The notes: generated from the sequence alone by a model not told the origin. A stretch of DNA of 64,000 nucleotides from Fluviispira multicolorata (GCF_009208585.1 NZ_WFLN01000008.1:1-64000), one strand, 5' to 3'; positions 44,296 through 53,446 are shown, numbered from the stretch's first letter. Translations and numbers: made by a program.

Positions 44296-45261
44296 TTACA
44301 GATCTAATTTTAATAGCTTCCCTTTTATACCATTTTGAAAATCCAACGCCGAGACAACTTTTTTTCCGGGAAGCTGCATTTCGAGGATTTCAAGGATTTG
44401 GGTATCTCCACAACAAATGTTTAATGAGTTTTTTGTAAAAATCAATTCACCAATTTTTGAATTTTCAGAGTTTTCTGAAACTCGAGTGGTGATGATTTTC
44501 ATCTCAATGGGTTCATCATTTAAAATAAATGAAGATTTTGTATTTGGCCAGCCTGCAAAGGCGCGAACTTTGTTGTGTAGAGCTAATGCGGGCATTTTAA
44601 AGTCGAGGATTCCTTCTTCAACTTTAATTTTATCTGCTTTTGTTGCTTTAGAATGATCTTGCTCTTCTGTCTTTAACTTATCTGAAAAGAGCTTTTCAAG
44701 GGTTTTAATTAGGAGGTGTGCTCCTTTTTCAAATAAGATATCTAATAATTCAGGAGCTTTTATTGAGTTATTAACAGCAAATTCTTCTTGTGCAGCAATA
44801 GGGCCAGCATCCATAGCTGCCACTGAAAATAAAATACTCACTCCTGTTTTATTGACCCCCACTTCGAGAGCCCTTTGCACAGGAGAGGCGCCTCGGTACA
44901 AAGGTAAGAGGCTGGGATGGATATTGAGGGTTCCAAATTTTGGGATTGCTAGGAAATCTTTAGGTAAATAATTACCATAGGCTGCAGTGATACAAAGATC
45001 AGGTTCTAATAGTTTAATATCACTTAAAAATATAGGATCCTTTGCTGAGTGTGGAGTCAGAACAGGTATTCCTCTTTCCAATGCAAGTTTGTGAGTTGGG
45101 GAAGGAACATCTCCCTTTCCTCTTAAAGAACGGCTGGGAGGTTGGCTGACGACAAGGATAACTTTCAAAAACTGATGAGCTTCAAGCAAAATTCTGAGGG
45201 CTTTTTCTGCTACTTGTGGTGTCCCTAAGAATACAATTTTTTTACGATTATCTGCTTGCAT
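44296..45261 (-). CDS. fmt: Methionyl-tRNA formyltransferase
   Basis: A 321-aa enzyme that formylates initiator Met-tRNA with 10-formyl-THF. Rossmann start IVFLGTPQVAEKALRILLEA; catalytic Asn-His in TLNIHPSLLPLYRGASPVQR; Asp in VAAMDAGPI; C-terminal OB-like domain with KVRAFAGWPNTKSSF. It is not linked to def as in many genomes. It is separated from the gene at 43609 by 135 bp. Together with map (3497) the window holds the formylation and Met-removal steps. Confidence 0.95.
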   Translation of the reverse strand: MQADNRKKIVFLGTPQVAEKALRILLEAHQFLKVILVVSQPPSRSLRGKGDVPSPTHKLALERGIPVLTPHSAKDPIFLSDIKLLEPDLCITAAYGNYLPKDFLAIPKFGTLNIHPSLLPLYRGASPVQRALEVGVNKTGVSILFSVAAMDAGPIAAQEEFAVNNSIKAPELLDILFEKGAHLLIKTLEKLFSDKLKTEEQDHSKATKADKIKVEEGILDFKMPALALHNKVRAFAGWPNTKSSFILNDEPIEMKIITTRVSENSENSKIGELIFTKNSLNICCGDTQILEILEMQLPGKKVVSALDFQNGIKGKLLKLDL

Positions 45262-45346
45262 AAGTTGAACTACTCGCGTTTTTTATTAATAAATAGGTTA
45301 AGACATTAAAATGTCCAGAAGCACTTTATCTGAATACATTAGATTG

Positions 45347-45865
45347 TTAAAGAGAATCAAGATTTTTTTGTTGAGAGCACATTTTGAAGTGATTTATAAG
45401 AATAGACTCATGAACTTGTAGTTCATTTTCTAAAATATCTCGCCAAAAATCTCTGTTAAAATAATCTAAATGTGGAACGTGAAAGTTTGGCTGTCTTTTA
45501 AAAGGGAAGGGTGTGCACTCAGAAAATTTTTTAGCGTCGTTTTTAGCACAAAAAAGTAGGTCAATGTCGAGATTGCGAGGCATCCAGCGGCGCTCTCGAG
45601 GATGGCCAATTAAATCTTCTATCTGTGCAATCTGCTCATAGAGTTTATCTGGAAGGAGATCTGAGTTAGCTATGCATATGAAATTTAAGTAGTTTTCATG
45701 ATCATCTGTTTTATAGTGAATGTGGCTCAGCGGCTTGGTTTCTATCCATTTGCTTTGAAATTGAACTTTAACAAATTCTTCAAGTAATTTAAGTGATTTA
45801 TTAAAATTCTCAATCCGATTGCCAACATTAGAGCCAAATGCAAGAACGTATTTGTATTTATGCAT
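45347..45865 (-). CDS. folK: 2-amino-4-hydroxy-6-hydroxymethyldihydropteridine pyrophosphokinase
   Basis: Folate pathway enzyme (HPPK) that transfers pyrophosphate from ATP to hydroxymethyl dihydropterin. About 172 aa from ATG 45865, where the conserved KYVLAFGSNVGNRIENF begins. Signature RERRWMPRNLDIDLLFC at about residues 95-111. A longer open frame reaches 46033 but runs through the rpmH gene and its terminator in another frame, so the late start is clearly right. It lies just after rpmH on the same strand, behind the rpmH terminator. Confidence 0.93.
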   Translation of the reverse strand: MHKYKYVLAFGSNVGNRIENFNKSLKLLEEFVKVQFQSKWIETKPLSHIHYKTDDHENYLNFICIANSDLLPDKLYEQIAQIEDLIGHPRERRWMPRNLDIDLLFCAKNDAKKFSECTPFPFKRQPNFHVPHLDYFNRDFWRDILENELQVHESILINHFKMCSQQKNLDSL

Positions 45866-45880
45866 GAAATTATTTCTCAT

Positions 45881-45910
45881 AAAAAAAAGACGCATAGAAA
45901 TGCGTCTTTT
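45881..45910 (-). terminator. Terminator of rpmH
   Basis: Stem 45885-45894 with 45901-45910 (core AGACGCA/TGCGTCT), loop of six. Read leftward it is followed by eight T. It separates rpmH from folK. Confidence 0.9.
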
Positions 45911-45929
45911 AAGCTTGTATATGGCTAGT

Positions 45930-46082
45930 TTACTTGGAGTAAACTGTTGCCGCAAGTTGAGTGCGGCCTTTAGCACGACGACGTTTGATAACGTTACGGC
46001 CATTTTTGGTTGCCATGCGAGCACGGAAACCATGCTTGCGTTTACGAACTTTATTACTAGGTTGAAATGTTCTTTTACTCAT
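45930..46082 (-). CDS. rpmH: 50S ribosomal protein L34
   Basis: A 50-aa very basic ribosomal protein, short enough to be missed by a length cut-off. Translation from ATG 46082 gives [20 protein letters not shown], then [20 protein letters not shown] and a tail [10 protein letters not shown], a full-length L34. It is followed by a terminator and not by rnpA, which normally overlaps or follows rpmH in bacteria. GAGAGGGTTTTCACT precedes the start. Confidence 0.97.
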   Translation of the reverse strand: MSKRTFQPSNKVRKRKHGFRARMATKNGRNVIKRRRAKGRTQLAATVYSK

Positions 46083-46114
46083 AGTGAAAACCCTCTCAAG
46101 TCACAGGAAACCTG

Positions 46115-46143
46115 TAGCTAGCACAAGCCTAAAGTTAGCGCAA
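46115..46143 (-). promoter_or_regulatory. Putative promoter of rpmH
   Basis: Read leftward: TTGCGC (46143-46138), 17-bp spacer, TAGCTA (46120-46115) preceded by TG one base upstream, an extended -10 arrangement. The hexamer matches are only moderate. Confidence 0.35.
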
Positions 46144-46292
46144 GAGTAAAATTTAAAAATTGGAAAAGCTTATTATCTTGTTTTTAAGTTTGGCTTGCTG
46201 CAGATAGTTTTTGACATTGTTGTATCCTGTGGCATAGCTTGATTTACTGATGCGTTAACATCATTTTACCTTAGTAAGAAAGAGATTTAAAA

Positions 46293-47351
46293 ATGGTTTT
46301 TAGAAAAAGAGAAGAGCGTTCACCAAAAAGAAGAGAAGAACGTGCTGTAAAATCAAAACAATCTTCAAGACCAGCAAGGGCTGAAAAGCCTTCCTTTTCA
46401 AGAGAATCTTCTAGAAAAAGCGACGATTCTCATAATAAAGCCCAAAGACCACAAAATCCAAGAAGCCGTTTTTCCAGAAATGTAAAAGAAGGCCAAAATC
46501 TTTCTGAAAAATCTGCTCAACATATTAAAAAACCTGTAAAAAGAGAGCGTCCAAGCGACAGGGCTCCCCGTGAATTATTTATTTGGGGAAGACGTACAGT
46601 CGAGGCTTTTTTGTCTAATTTACATCAAGCTAAAGATGTTGATAATCAGAAATACACATTGCATATTATTGTTGATAAATCTGGCAAAGCTCCATCGCAA
46701 CTTAAACCTGCGGTTGAATCTTCTCAATTACTTGGTATTAAAGTTATTCCACATTCTTCAGCTGAAGAAACCTGGCCACTCGCCGATGCTGCTGACGATT
46801 TAAATCACCAACGTGTTTGTTTAAAAATTCCTGAATACCCAACTCAAAATATTGTTGAAGCTATCGAGTTTATTAAAAAAGCTAATGAAAATACAGAACA
46901 TGGTTGTGTTGGTCTCGTTCTCGATCAAATCCAAGATCCTCGTAATTTTGGAGCAATTATTCGTAGCGCAGCATTTTTTGGTCTTAAATTTGTTGTTTAT
47001 GGTACAGATAGACAGGCAGATATAACTTCTCTGGTATTAAAAACGTCTGCAGGCGGAGCATTTTCTATCTCTCTTATTCCGACGGTTAATATCAATAGAG
47101 CTCTTGTTCAGCTAAAAGAAGCAGGAGCTTGGATTGCAGGGACAGCATTGACGGAAAATGCAACATCACTTACCGATCTGCCAAAAGACAGAACTTGGGT
47201 TGCAGTTATGGGTAATGAAGGAAAAGGTCTTCGCAATGAAGTTATTAAAAATTGTGATTATGTTGTAAAAATACCTGGCGGTCTTGGAACAGTTGACTCT
47301 CTTAACGTAAGCGTTGCAACGGGAGTTATTATTAATTCTCTTATAAAATAA
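46293..47351 (+). CDS. rlmB: 23S rRNA 2'-O-methyltransferase, TrmH/RlmB family, with basic N-terminal extension
   Basis: SPOUT-fold RNA methyltransferase of the group that methylates G2251 of 23S rRNA. The conserved core starts near residue 90 (RELFIWGRRTVEAFLSN). The knot motifs are VGLVLDQIQDPRNFGAIIRS (motif 1), WVAVMGNEGKGLRNEV (motif 2) and IPGGLGTVDSLNVSVATGV (motif 3). The first 88 residues are an Arg/Lys/Ser-rich, low-complexity extension (REERSPKRREERAVKSKQSS) absent from E. coli RlmB and likely to bind RNA. 352 aa in all. It is followed after 19 bp by the YfiH-type gene. Confidence 0.88.
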   Translation: MVFRKREERSPKRREERAVKSKQSSRPARAEKPSFSRESSRKSDDSHNKAQRPQNPRSRFSRNVKEGQNLSEKSAQHIKKPVKRERPSDRAPRELFIWGRRTVEAFLSNLHQAKDVDNQKYTLHIIVDKSGKAPSQLKPAVESSQLLGIKVIPHSSAEETWPLADAADDLNHQRVCLKIPEYPTQNIVEAIEFIKKANENTEHGCVGLVLDQIQDPRNFGAIIRSAAFFGLKFVVYGTDRQADITSLVLKTSAGGAFSISLIPTVNINRALVQLKEAGAWIAGTALTENATSLTDLPKDRTWVAVMGNEGKGLRNEVIKNCDYVVKIPGGLGTVDSLNVSVATGVIINSLIK

Positions 47352-47370
47352 AAGTAAAATGTAGGCAATT

Positions 47371-48300
47371 ATGCGTATTTTAGTTTCTCTTAATTTAAAA
47401 GAGTACCCAACTTTTATACCCAAGTCCTTTGAGGAACGGTTTTTATTAAACACTGTTGTCCTAAAGGATTCGCCCTTTTCAAAAGATTTTATTAAAGAAA
47501 TTCCTATTTCTGGGTTGTATTGCTCCGTAGCATTTACATTAAATGAGCCTTTAGAAAATACTTTTTTTGTAAAAGCATGTCATGGCAATCAAGTTGTGCG
47601 TGCTTGTGAAGATGGAAGTTCTTTAAGTGCCGATGCTCATTATATATCCATACCAATTTCAACAAAACAATCTCCTCAACAATGCAAAAAGAATCTTGGG
47701 ATTCGCACGGCCGATTGTCTTGCAGTGGCAATTTGCTTTGAAAATGACAAGTATTTTATAGGTTCATTGTCACATGCGGGTTGGAAAGGTTTGAGCTCGG
47801 GTATATTGCAAAATACACTCGATAAAATAAAGCAAGAAGCTTTGCAGGTTGGAGTGAAAGAAGCTGAATTTGTGCAGAATCTTCATGTTCATATAGCGCC
47901 TGCAATATTCGGAGTGAGCTATGAGTGCGGAAGCGATGTGCATGATGCTCTTTTAAAGCATAGGGAAAATCTTTTTTCTCAATATCAACAAGCAACTTTT
48001 TACAATAGTATTTATTCTGATCTTATCAATATCAATCAAGATAAAATATTGAGTGGTATTATAGAAAAAGGCAATCAAAAAAAGATTGCAGATAATAAAA
48101 TTTTTCCAGATCTCCAACTTTTAGCAGCTCTTGAATGTATCATATCTGGTATCTCTGAGCAAAACATTGAGATTTTGCGTGAGAATACGTATAGTCATCC
48201 TGTCCTATTTAGTTTTCGTGAAGCAACTCATAAAAAGACTGACAAAAATCTTCGCCAATGGACACATCTGCGATTTCCTTTTGTTGATCAGAATTTATAA
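47371..48300 (+). CDS. YfiH-type multicopper-like purine nucleoside phosphorylase (laccase domain)
   Basis: 309 aa. Proteins of this family were annotated as polyphenol oxidases; characterised members act on purine nucleosides and contain a zinc site. The His-Cys-His zinc ligands can be placed: H in CHGNQVVRA, C in RTADCLAVA and H in LSHAGWKGLSSGI. It starts 19 bp after rlmB, so both are likely on one transcript. E. coli YfiH is about 243 aa; this protein is longer, with a divergent C-terminal part. Confidence 0.85.
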   Translation: MRILVSLNLKEYPTFIPKSFEERFLLNTVVLKDSPFSKDFIKEIPISGLYCSVAFTLNEPLENTFFVKACHGNQVVRACEDGSSLSADAHYISIPISTKQSPQQCKKNLGIRTADCLAVAICFENDKYFIGSLSHAGWKGLSSGILQNTLDKIKQEALQVGVKEAEFVQNLHVHIAPAIFGVSYECGSDVHDALLKHRENLFSQYQQATFYNSIYSDLININQDKILSGIIEKGNQKKIADNKIFPDLQLLAALECIISGISEQNIEILRENTYSHPVLFSFREATHKKTDKNLRQWTHLRFPFVDQNL

Positions 48301-48429
48301 GGATTTTCTCATTTTTTGGACACTTTGAGGGCATGATTTGTCTTGCTCAACAAAATAGAACCGTGTTAGCTCTTCACACTTATGGTACGTTTGGCTGAAA
48401 AGCTCGACTCGACAGGAGAACAAAAGCAA

Positions 48430-48846
48430 ATGAATGAAGTTTCTAACATCGCCTATCGTTATGCAGCTCTTTTGTATGGTATTATAGCGGCATATTTTTG
48501 GTATCTTTTTTATTCACTTTGGGTCTTTTTAGGAAAGCATTATTTCCCACAAAATGTATCAAGTATTTTTAGTCTTCAAAATCATAATTTTTCAACGGTA
48601 AGTATCGTTGTTGCAACAGTTTTAACCATGGCTGTAATTGTTGTCTTAATTATGAATAAAAAGTTAAAGACATTTATAGTTGATGTTGGAGATGAGCTTT
48701 CTCGAGTTGCTTGGCCTACATTTAAAGAGGCACAAAAAACCACGGCAATCGTTATCGCATTAGTTATTGTTGCATCTATTGTACTATTTCTAGCGGACAC
48801 GGTTTTTTTAAAGATAATTAATTTAATTATGTCTACAGCAGCATAA
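48430..48846 (+). CDS. secE: Preprotein translocase subunit SecE
   Basis: Small inner-membrane subunit of the SecYEG channel. The conserved amphipathic region and last helix are clear: VDVGDELSRVAWPTFKEAQK, then TTAIVIALVIVASIVLFLAD. Two further hydrophobic helices precede it (about residues 10-30 and 50-70), so it is the three-helix type as in E. coli. I place the start at ATG 48430 because AGGAG lies 11 bp upstream; the frame is open to ATG 48382, which has no such site. It is followed by nusG after 33 bp, the standard order. Confidence 0.9.
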   Translation: MNEVSNIAYRYAALLYGIIAAYFWYLFYSLWVFLGKHYFPQNVSSIFSLQNHNFSTVSIVVATVLTMAVIVVLIMNKKLKTFIVDVGDELSRVAWPTFKEAQKTTAIVIALVIVASIVLFLADTVFLKIINLIMSTAA

Positions 48847-48879
48847 TAATAGAGTATAATTTTTGAGGAAAATAAACTC

Positions 48880-49500
48880 ATGGTAGAACACAAAACAAGT
48901 GAAACAGACGCATCAACTGCGCCATCTTCTTTTTCTCATGAAAGATTCAAGTGGTATGCTGTTTTAACGCAATCAGGTATGGAAAAAAAAGCGAAAGCTA
49001 CGCTTGAAGAGCGTATCAAAAAGCTAAAAATGTCTGACTATTTTGGACAAATTCTTATCCCTACTATGACCATCGAAAAAATCGACGAGAGCGGAAAGAA
49101 AAAGAAAGTCGAGCAAAAAATGATGCCAGGTTATCTATTTGTTCAAATGGATCCTGTGCATAAAGCGACTTTTGGTTGTGTTAAAGACACACCAAAAATT
49201 TCTTCATTTATTGGCTCTGCTGCAAATCAGGATCCAAAACCTGTTCCAGACGAAGAAATCAGTCGCATTTTCAACCGTGCTGCTGAAGCTACTAAAGCGG
49301 CTCCTGCAAAACCTGTTACAGCGTTTGAAAAAGGCGAAAAAGTTAAAGTTATTGACGGTCCATTTACAAACTTTGTGGGTGATATCGACGAAGTTAAGGC
49401 GGACAAAATGAAGCTTCGTTTGCTTATTTCTGTGTTTGGTAGAGCGACTCCAGTTGAACTTGAGTTTAGTAAAGTTGAAAAGCTCAAAGATGGTGAATAA
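48880..49500 (+). CDS. nusG: Transcription termination/antitermination protein NusG
   Basis: 206 aa. N-terminal NGN domain (KWYAVLTQSGMEKKAKATLE, then MMPGYLFVQMD), which binds RNA polymerase, and C-terminal KOW domain (FEKGEKVKVIDGPFTNFVGD) that contacts Rho or ribosomal protein S10. It forms the usual secE-nusG pair. A strong terminator follows directly, so it is not continuous with rplK-rplA as in many bacteria. Confidence 0.97.
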   Translation: MVEHKTSETDASTAPSSFSHERFKWYAVLTQSGMEKKAKATLEERIKKLKMSDYFGQILIPTMTIEKIDESGKKKKVEQKMMPGYLFVQMDPVHKATFGCVKDTPKISSFIGSAANQDPKPVPDEEISRIFNRAAEATKAAPAKPVTAFEKGEKVKVIDGPFTNFVGDIDEVKADKMKLRLLISVFGRATPVELEFSKVEKLKDGE

Positions 49501-49527
49501 AAGCAATTGAAAAAAGTGCTGTAAAAT

Positions 49528-49557
49528 AAAAAAAGAGCTTTTAAGCTCTTTTTTTTT
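49528..49557 (+). terminator. Terminator of secE-nusG
   Basis: Stem centred on AGAGCT (49534-49539) with AGCTCT (49544-49549), extended by A/T pairs to about 49528-49539 with 49544-49555, then a T run. Confidence 0.88.
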
Positions 49558-49779
49558 ATAGAAAAGTTAAGTTTATTTATTGATATTGTTTATCTGCTTA
49601 TTGATAAAGTATTCAATTATAGAAGGGTAAAAAGCAATAGAAATATAAGCTAATGAGGAATTATTTTCAAATAGACTTAAATAGTGTAATTTTAGAATGA
49701 GACAATAATATTTTCTAACAGAATTTTTCTATATTTATAATTAAGAAGATTGATAATATTTGTAAATGGATTAAATATT

Positions 49780-50166
49780 ATGAATTTATCAAATAATGAC
49801 GGTAACACTGAAGAACAAAGATCTTGGGCTGGGTATTTAACTGGGATTCCTGTTCTTGTGCAAAAACTAAATAACAAAAAGACATATGAATGCACGCTTT
49901 TAAATATTTCGAAATCAGGATTTTTGGTGCGAAGTGAAAAGAAAAAATTTGATATTATTATAGGAGATGAAATTTTCATATTAATAGATCCACACTTATT
50001 TATGATAGAAAATAAAAATATTATAAAAATAAGTTCAACTTGTACAAGATTAGAAAAAAATGAGTTTTATCTTGGTGGAAAATTTATTAATTTAACTTCA
50101 GACTTAAAGAAAGATATAGAAAAAATTGTTAAATGTTTTAAAGACTTAAGTGAATACGAAATTTAG
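49780..50166 (+). CDS. PilZ-like domain protein
   Basis: About 128 aa from ATG 49780. The pattern GYLTGIPVLVQKLNNKKTYE, then CTLLNISKSGFLVRSE and later YLGGKFINLTSD, matches PilZ domains, where [DN]-x-S-x-x-G (here NISKSG) helps bind cyclic di-GMP. The N-terminal RxxxR motif needed for c-di-GMP binding is missing (no arginine in that position), so it may not bind the nucleotide. It is followed after 23 bp by a receiver-TPR gene, likely a signalling pair. Confidence 0.65.
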   Translation: MNLSNNDGNTEEQRSWAGYLTGIPVLVQKLNNKKTYECTLLNISKSGFLVRSEKKKFDIIIGDEIFILIDPHLFMIENKNIIKISSTCTRLEKNEFYLGGKFINLTSDLKKDIEKIVKCFKDLSEYEI

Positions 50167-50189
50167 AATGAATAAAGGGTTATTCTTAT

Positions 50190-51365
50190 ATGACCAAAAT
50201 GAGTGATTTACCCATTGATATGGTTTTTTTAATCATCGATGAAAGTGATTCATTTAGGGATATTATTTCCATGGGTTTAAAATCTCTGGGCTTTAAAAAC
50301 ATAATAAAATCTCCGACTTCACACCTTGCCTACGGAAATTTAATCACTCGAAAAATTGATTTTGTCATCAGTGAACTCAATTTAGATGCGATGAGTGGAA
50401 TTGATCTCTTAAAAGAAATCCGAGAAGATCGTAAAATAGGGCTGATGCCATTTCTTATGATGAGTACTGAAATTACAAAAGATCAAATTGCCATGTTGGC
50501 AGAATATGAGATTGATGGGTTTATTAAAAAACCTTTTACATTTCAGATGTTGGTTGAGAAAATACCTGTTTGTTTAAATCATTATAATGATCCCACAAAT
50601 AAAGAGTATTTCTTTTCTCAGGCAAAAAAGTTACTTGCACAGAAAAACTATCAGCAAGCTTTTAATACTTATGAAACATTATTAAATTCTTACCCACAAT
50701 CTGCACGCGCATGTGTTGGCCTTTCTCACTGCTATAGAGGTTTTAATGATTTTGAAAGAGCCGAGTATTTTTGTAGAAAAGCTATTGATAATAATAAATT
50801 GTATGTTCAAGGTTTTGATGAAATGGGAAAAATATGTATTGATAGAAATATGATTGATCAAGCAATATATTTTTTTAAAAGAGCCGTATTTTTAAGTCCT
50901 AAAAATCCTGTAAGATACGAATCAATTACAAATACTTTAATTGAAAAACAGCGATTTAAGGAAGCGGAGGAATTTTTAGAAGATGCATCTCTTGTTGGAA
51001 TTGATTATCAAAGTATTTATGAGCAGTATGCACGCGCACTATTTTATCAAAGAAAATTAGAAAAGGCAGTTATGTACTTTGACAAAGCATTAGAGAATTC
51101 TGAAAATAGGAGAAGTTTATTAAACTTGATGGGTATATGTTATAAAGATTTAAATCGTTATGATGAAGCAATTAAATATTATGATATTGCAATCCACGAG
51201 TTTCCAACAGACACTAAAGTTCTTTTTAATAAAGCACTTTGCTATTTGGAAATGAATGATCTTAAAAGTGCAATGAAAATATGTGAAGATATTGTTAAAA
51301 TAGAACCCACTCACGAGAAGGCCAGTCGAAAAATCAAAGAGATTGAAGCAAAGATGAAAAATTGA
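50190..51365 (+). CDS. Receiver-TPR protein with Glu in place of the phospho-Asp
   Basis: 391 aa. Residues about 10-125 have the receiver fold: D17-E18, S92/T93 and K114 in FIKKPFTF are present. The phospho-acceptor position reads ISELNLDAMSG with E62 instead of Asp, so normal phosphorylation is not expected; Glu could mimic the phosphorylated state. Residues about 145-385 are tetratricopeptide repeats (QAIYFFKRAVFLSPKNPVRY, DEAIKYYDIAIHEFPTDTKV). It shares its architecture with the protein at 31135-32496, which keeps its Asp. It is transcribed with the PilZ-like gene. Confidence 0.85.
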   Translation: MTKMSDLPIDMVFLIIDESDSFRDIISMGLKSLGFKNIIKSPTSHLAYGNLITRKIDFVISELNLDAMSGIDLLKEIREDRKIGLMPFLMMSTEITKDQIAMLAEYEIDGFIKKPFTFQMLVEKIPVCLNHYNDPTNKEYFFSQAKKLLAQKNYQQAFNTYETLLNSYPQSARACVGLSHCYRGFNDFERAEYFCRKAIDNNKLYVQGFDEMGKICIDRNMIDQAIYFFKRAVFLSPKNPVRYESITNTLIEKQRFKEAEEFLEDASLVGIDYQSIYEQYARALFYQRKLEKAVMYFDKALENSENRRSLLNLMGICYKDLNRYDEAIKYYDIAIHEFPTDTKVLFNKALCYLEMNDLKSAMKICEDIVKIEPTHEKASRKIKEIEAKMKN

Positions 51366-51658
51366 AATTTAATTTGATTTGAATTAATAAATTAATTAGG
51401 AAGATTTATAATTCCTGGCATTAAAATAAAGAGTGCAAAAAAATCTTTAAATTTTTCTTAAAAGTAGAAAATTTTTATTATTACTTTTAGTATTTTATAT
51501 CTATTTTGTTTAGTTAAAAAAATACATAAATAAAATGAAAATAAAGGTATGATTAAAAAATTGATTCAAGCATAAAAATAAAATAGTATACTCTTTCTTA
51601 GATATGCATAGAATTTGAGTTTCAGTTTTATATGCTAAATTCTTGGGAGGAATATTTT

Positions 51659-53446
51659 ATGATGAAATGGTGGGGCTGGGGTGATCCAAATAAGTCATTT
51701 CCAATTGAAGATAAGCCAAATTTGTGGCCTTGGATAAAAAAAACGATATCTATTTCAGAAAATAAAAAAATTGCTGAGCCAGTCAAAAGAGAAGATATCA
51801 AATTAAGTCCTGTAAACATTAGTGAAGATTTTCTTTCTGAAATAAAGCAAATTTTAAAAAATGATCAAATAAGTACAACTGAAGATGATAGACTTTTGCA
51901 TTCTTATGGCAAATCATATGCAGACTTATTTTACGTACGCAAAGGAATTGTAAAAAAGTCACCAGATATTATTTTATACCCTTTATCGCATGATGAAGTG
52001 GAAAATATTATTAAAATTGCAAATACGCATAATGTTTGTGTCATTCCATTTGGAGGGGGAACAAACATTGTGGGAGGGGTTGATCCTCGAGATCAAACTG
52101 TCACTGAAAAAGGACCTCGTTGTATTGTTACCCTCGATATGTGTCTTATGAATAAACTTATTTCAATTGATCCTCAGTCTCAGACTGCTGTTATTCAAGC
52201 AGGAGTGCTCGGACCAAAACTTGAAAAGGATTTATCTGAAAAAGGATGGGCGTTGGGGCATTTTCCTGATTCATTTGAATATTCAACTTTAGGCGGATGG
52301 CTGGCAACACGCTCAGCTGGAATGCAGTCTGATGCTTATGGTAAAATTGAAGATATGCTTGTTTCTTTAAAAATGGTAACTCCAAGTGGAACAATCATAA
52401 CAAGAACAACACCAGCATCGAGTGCAGGTCCAGATATAAATAGACTTATTGTTGGCTCAGAAGGAATATTAGGTGTTATTACTGAAGCAACAATGCGTAT
52501 TCACAGAACTCCTGCGGCAAAAGATTATCGCGGGTACCTTTTTCCAAATTTTGAAAAAGGGGTTGAAGCTATAAGGGAATGCGTAGATAAAAATTGGATT
52601 CCAAGTATGATTCGTTTTCAAGATGAAGGCGAAACTCAACTGGCTTTTAATTTAAAATCACCTAAAAAAGGCATAGAATCCATAGTACAAAAGCAATTAA
52701 AGAAAATATTATCTGTCACTGGTTATGCTCGTCCTTGCATTATGGTTGTTGGTTTTGAAGGTGATGATAAGCAAGTTCAAATCATTGCAAATGAAGCAAC
52801 AAAAATTTTAAAGAAACACAGAGCTTTTTCTTTAGGGAAAGGCATCGGAAAGACATGGTCAAAAGATAAATTTAATATTCCATATTTACGTGATTATATC
52901 ATGGACTATGGAGTGATGACCGATGTTGCTGAAACAGCTGCTGTTTGGTCAAAACTCATAAATGTGCATAAAAAAACGATCGAAGAAATGAATAAGTATT
53001 TTAAATCGCATGGAGATGGAACTGGATACATTGGTTGTCATATTTCACATACTTATAAAACGGGTGCATGCTTGTATTTTACATATGCAGCAAAACAAAT
53101 AATTGGAAAAGAAATTGAACAGTATTATGGGTATAAAAAAATAATAACTGATACATTCATGAAGAATGGAGCAACTTTAACGCATCATCATGCAGTTGGT
53201 TATGAGCATTCACCTTGGATGGAAAGTGAAATCTCATCAACGGGTTTAAAAGCTTTAAAAGGAATTAAAAACACTCTCGATCCAAAAAATATATTAAACC
53301 CTGGTAAAGTATTTCCTGTGGAAGAAGAAATGCGCTTAGGCGTTTTTGGTATTGACGCCCCTGAAATTGTTAATCAGAGCAAGAGCAGAGCTAAGAAAAG
53401 AAGTGGGCAAACAGGACGCAATTTGCACGAAGATACGATTCGTTAA
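51659..53446 (+). CDS. FAD-linked oxidase, alkyldihydroxyacetonephosphate synthase-like
   Basis: 595 aa. AGPS exchanges the acyl chain of acyl-DHAP for a fatty alcohol, making the ether bond of ether lipids. Family features: WWGWGDPNKSFP at the N-terminus, FAD-binding PCMH segment VIPFGGGTNIVGGVDP, SAGMQSDAYGKIEDM, and the active-site triple histidine in ATLTHHHAVGYEHSPWM (509-511). ATG 51659 has GGAGG 9 bp upstream; an in-frame ATG at 51632 has none. The last 36 codons overlap the convergent SDR gene. Other FAD/D-lactate dehydrogenase-like roles are possible, but HHH and the N-terminal WGWG favour AGPS. Confidence 0.85.
   Translation: MMKWWGWGDPNKSFPIEDKPNLWPWIKKTISISENKKIAEPVKREDIKLSPVNISEDFLSEIKQILKNDQISTTEDDRLLHSYGKSYADLFYVRKGIVKKSPDIILYPLSHDEVENIIKIANTHNVCVIPFGGGTNIVGGVDPRDQTVTEKGPRCIVTLDMCLMNKLISIDPQSQTAVIQAGVLGPKLEKDLSEKGWALGHFPDSFEYSTLGGWLATRSAGMQSDAYGKIEDMLVSLKMVTPSGTIITRTTPASSAGPDINRLIVGSEGILGVITEATMRIHRTPAAKDYRGYLFPNFEKGVEAIRECVDKNWIPSMIRFQDEGETQLAFNLKSPKKGIESIVQKQLKKILSVTGYARPCIMVVGFEGDDKQVQIIANEATKILKKHRAFSLGKGIGKTWSKDKFNIPYLRDYIMDYGVMTDVAETAAVWSKLINVHKKTIEEMNKYFKSHGDGTGYIGCHISHTYKTGACLYFTYAAKQIIGKEIEQYYGYKKIITDTFMKNGATLTHHHAVGYEHSPWMESEISSTGLKALKGIKNTLDPKNILNPGKVFPVEEEMRLGVFGIDAPEIVNQSKSRAKKRSGQTGRNLHEDTIR

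Noticed and set aside
45866-46033. N-terminal extension of the folK frame
   Set aside because: It runs through rpmH and its terminator in another frame; conserved HPPK sequence starts at 45865.
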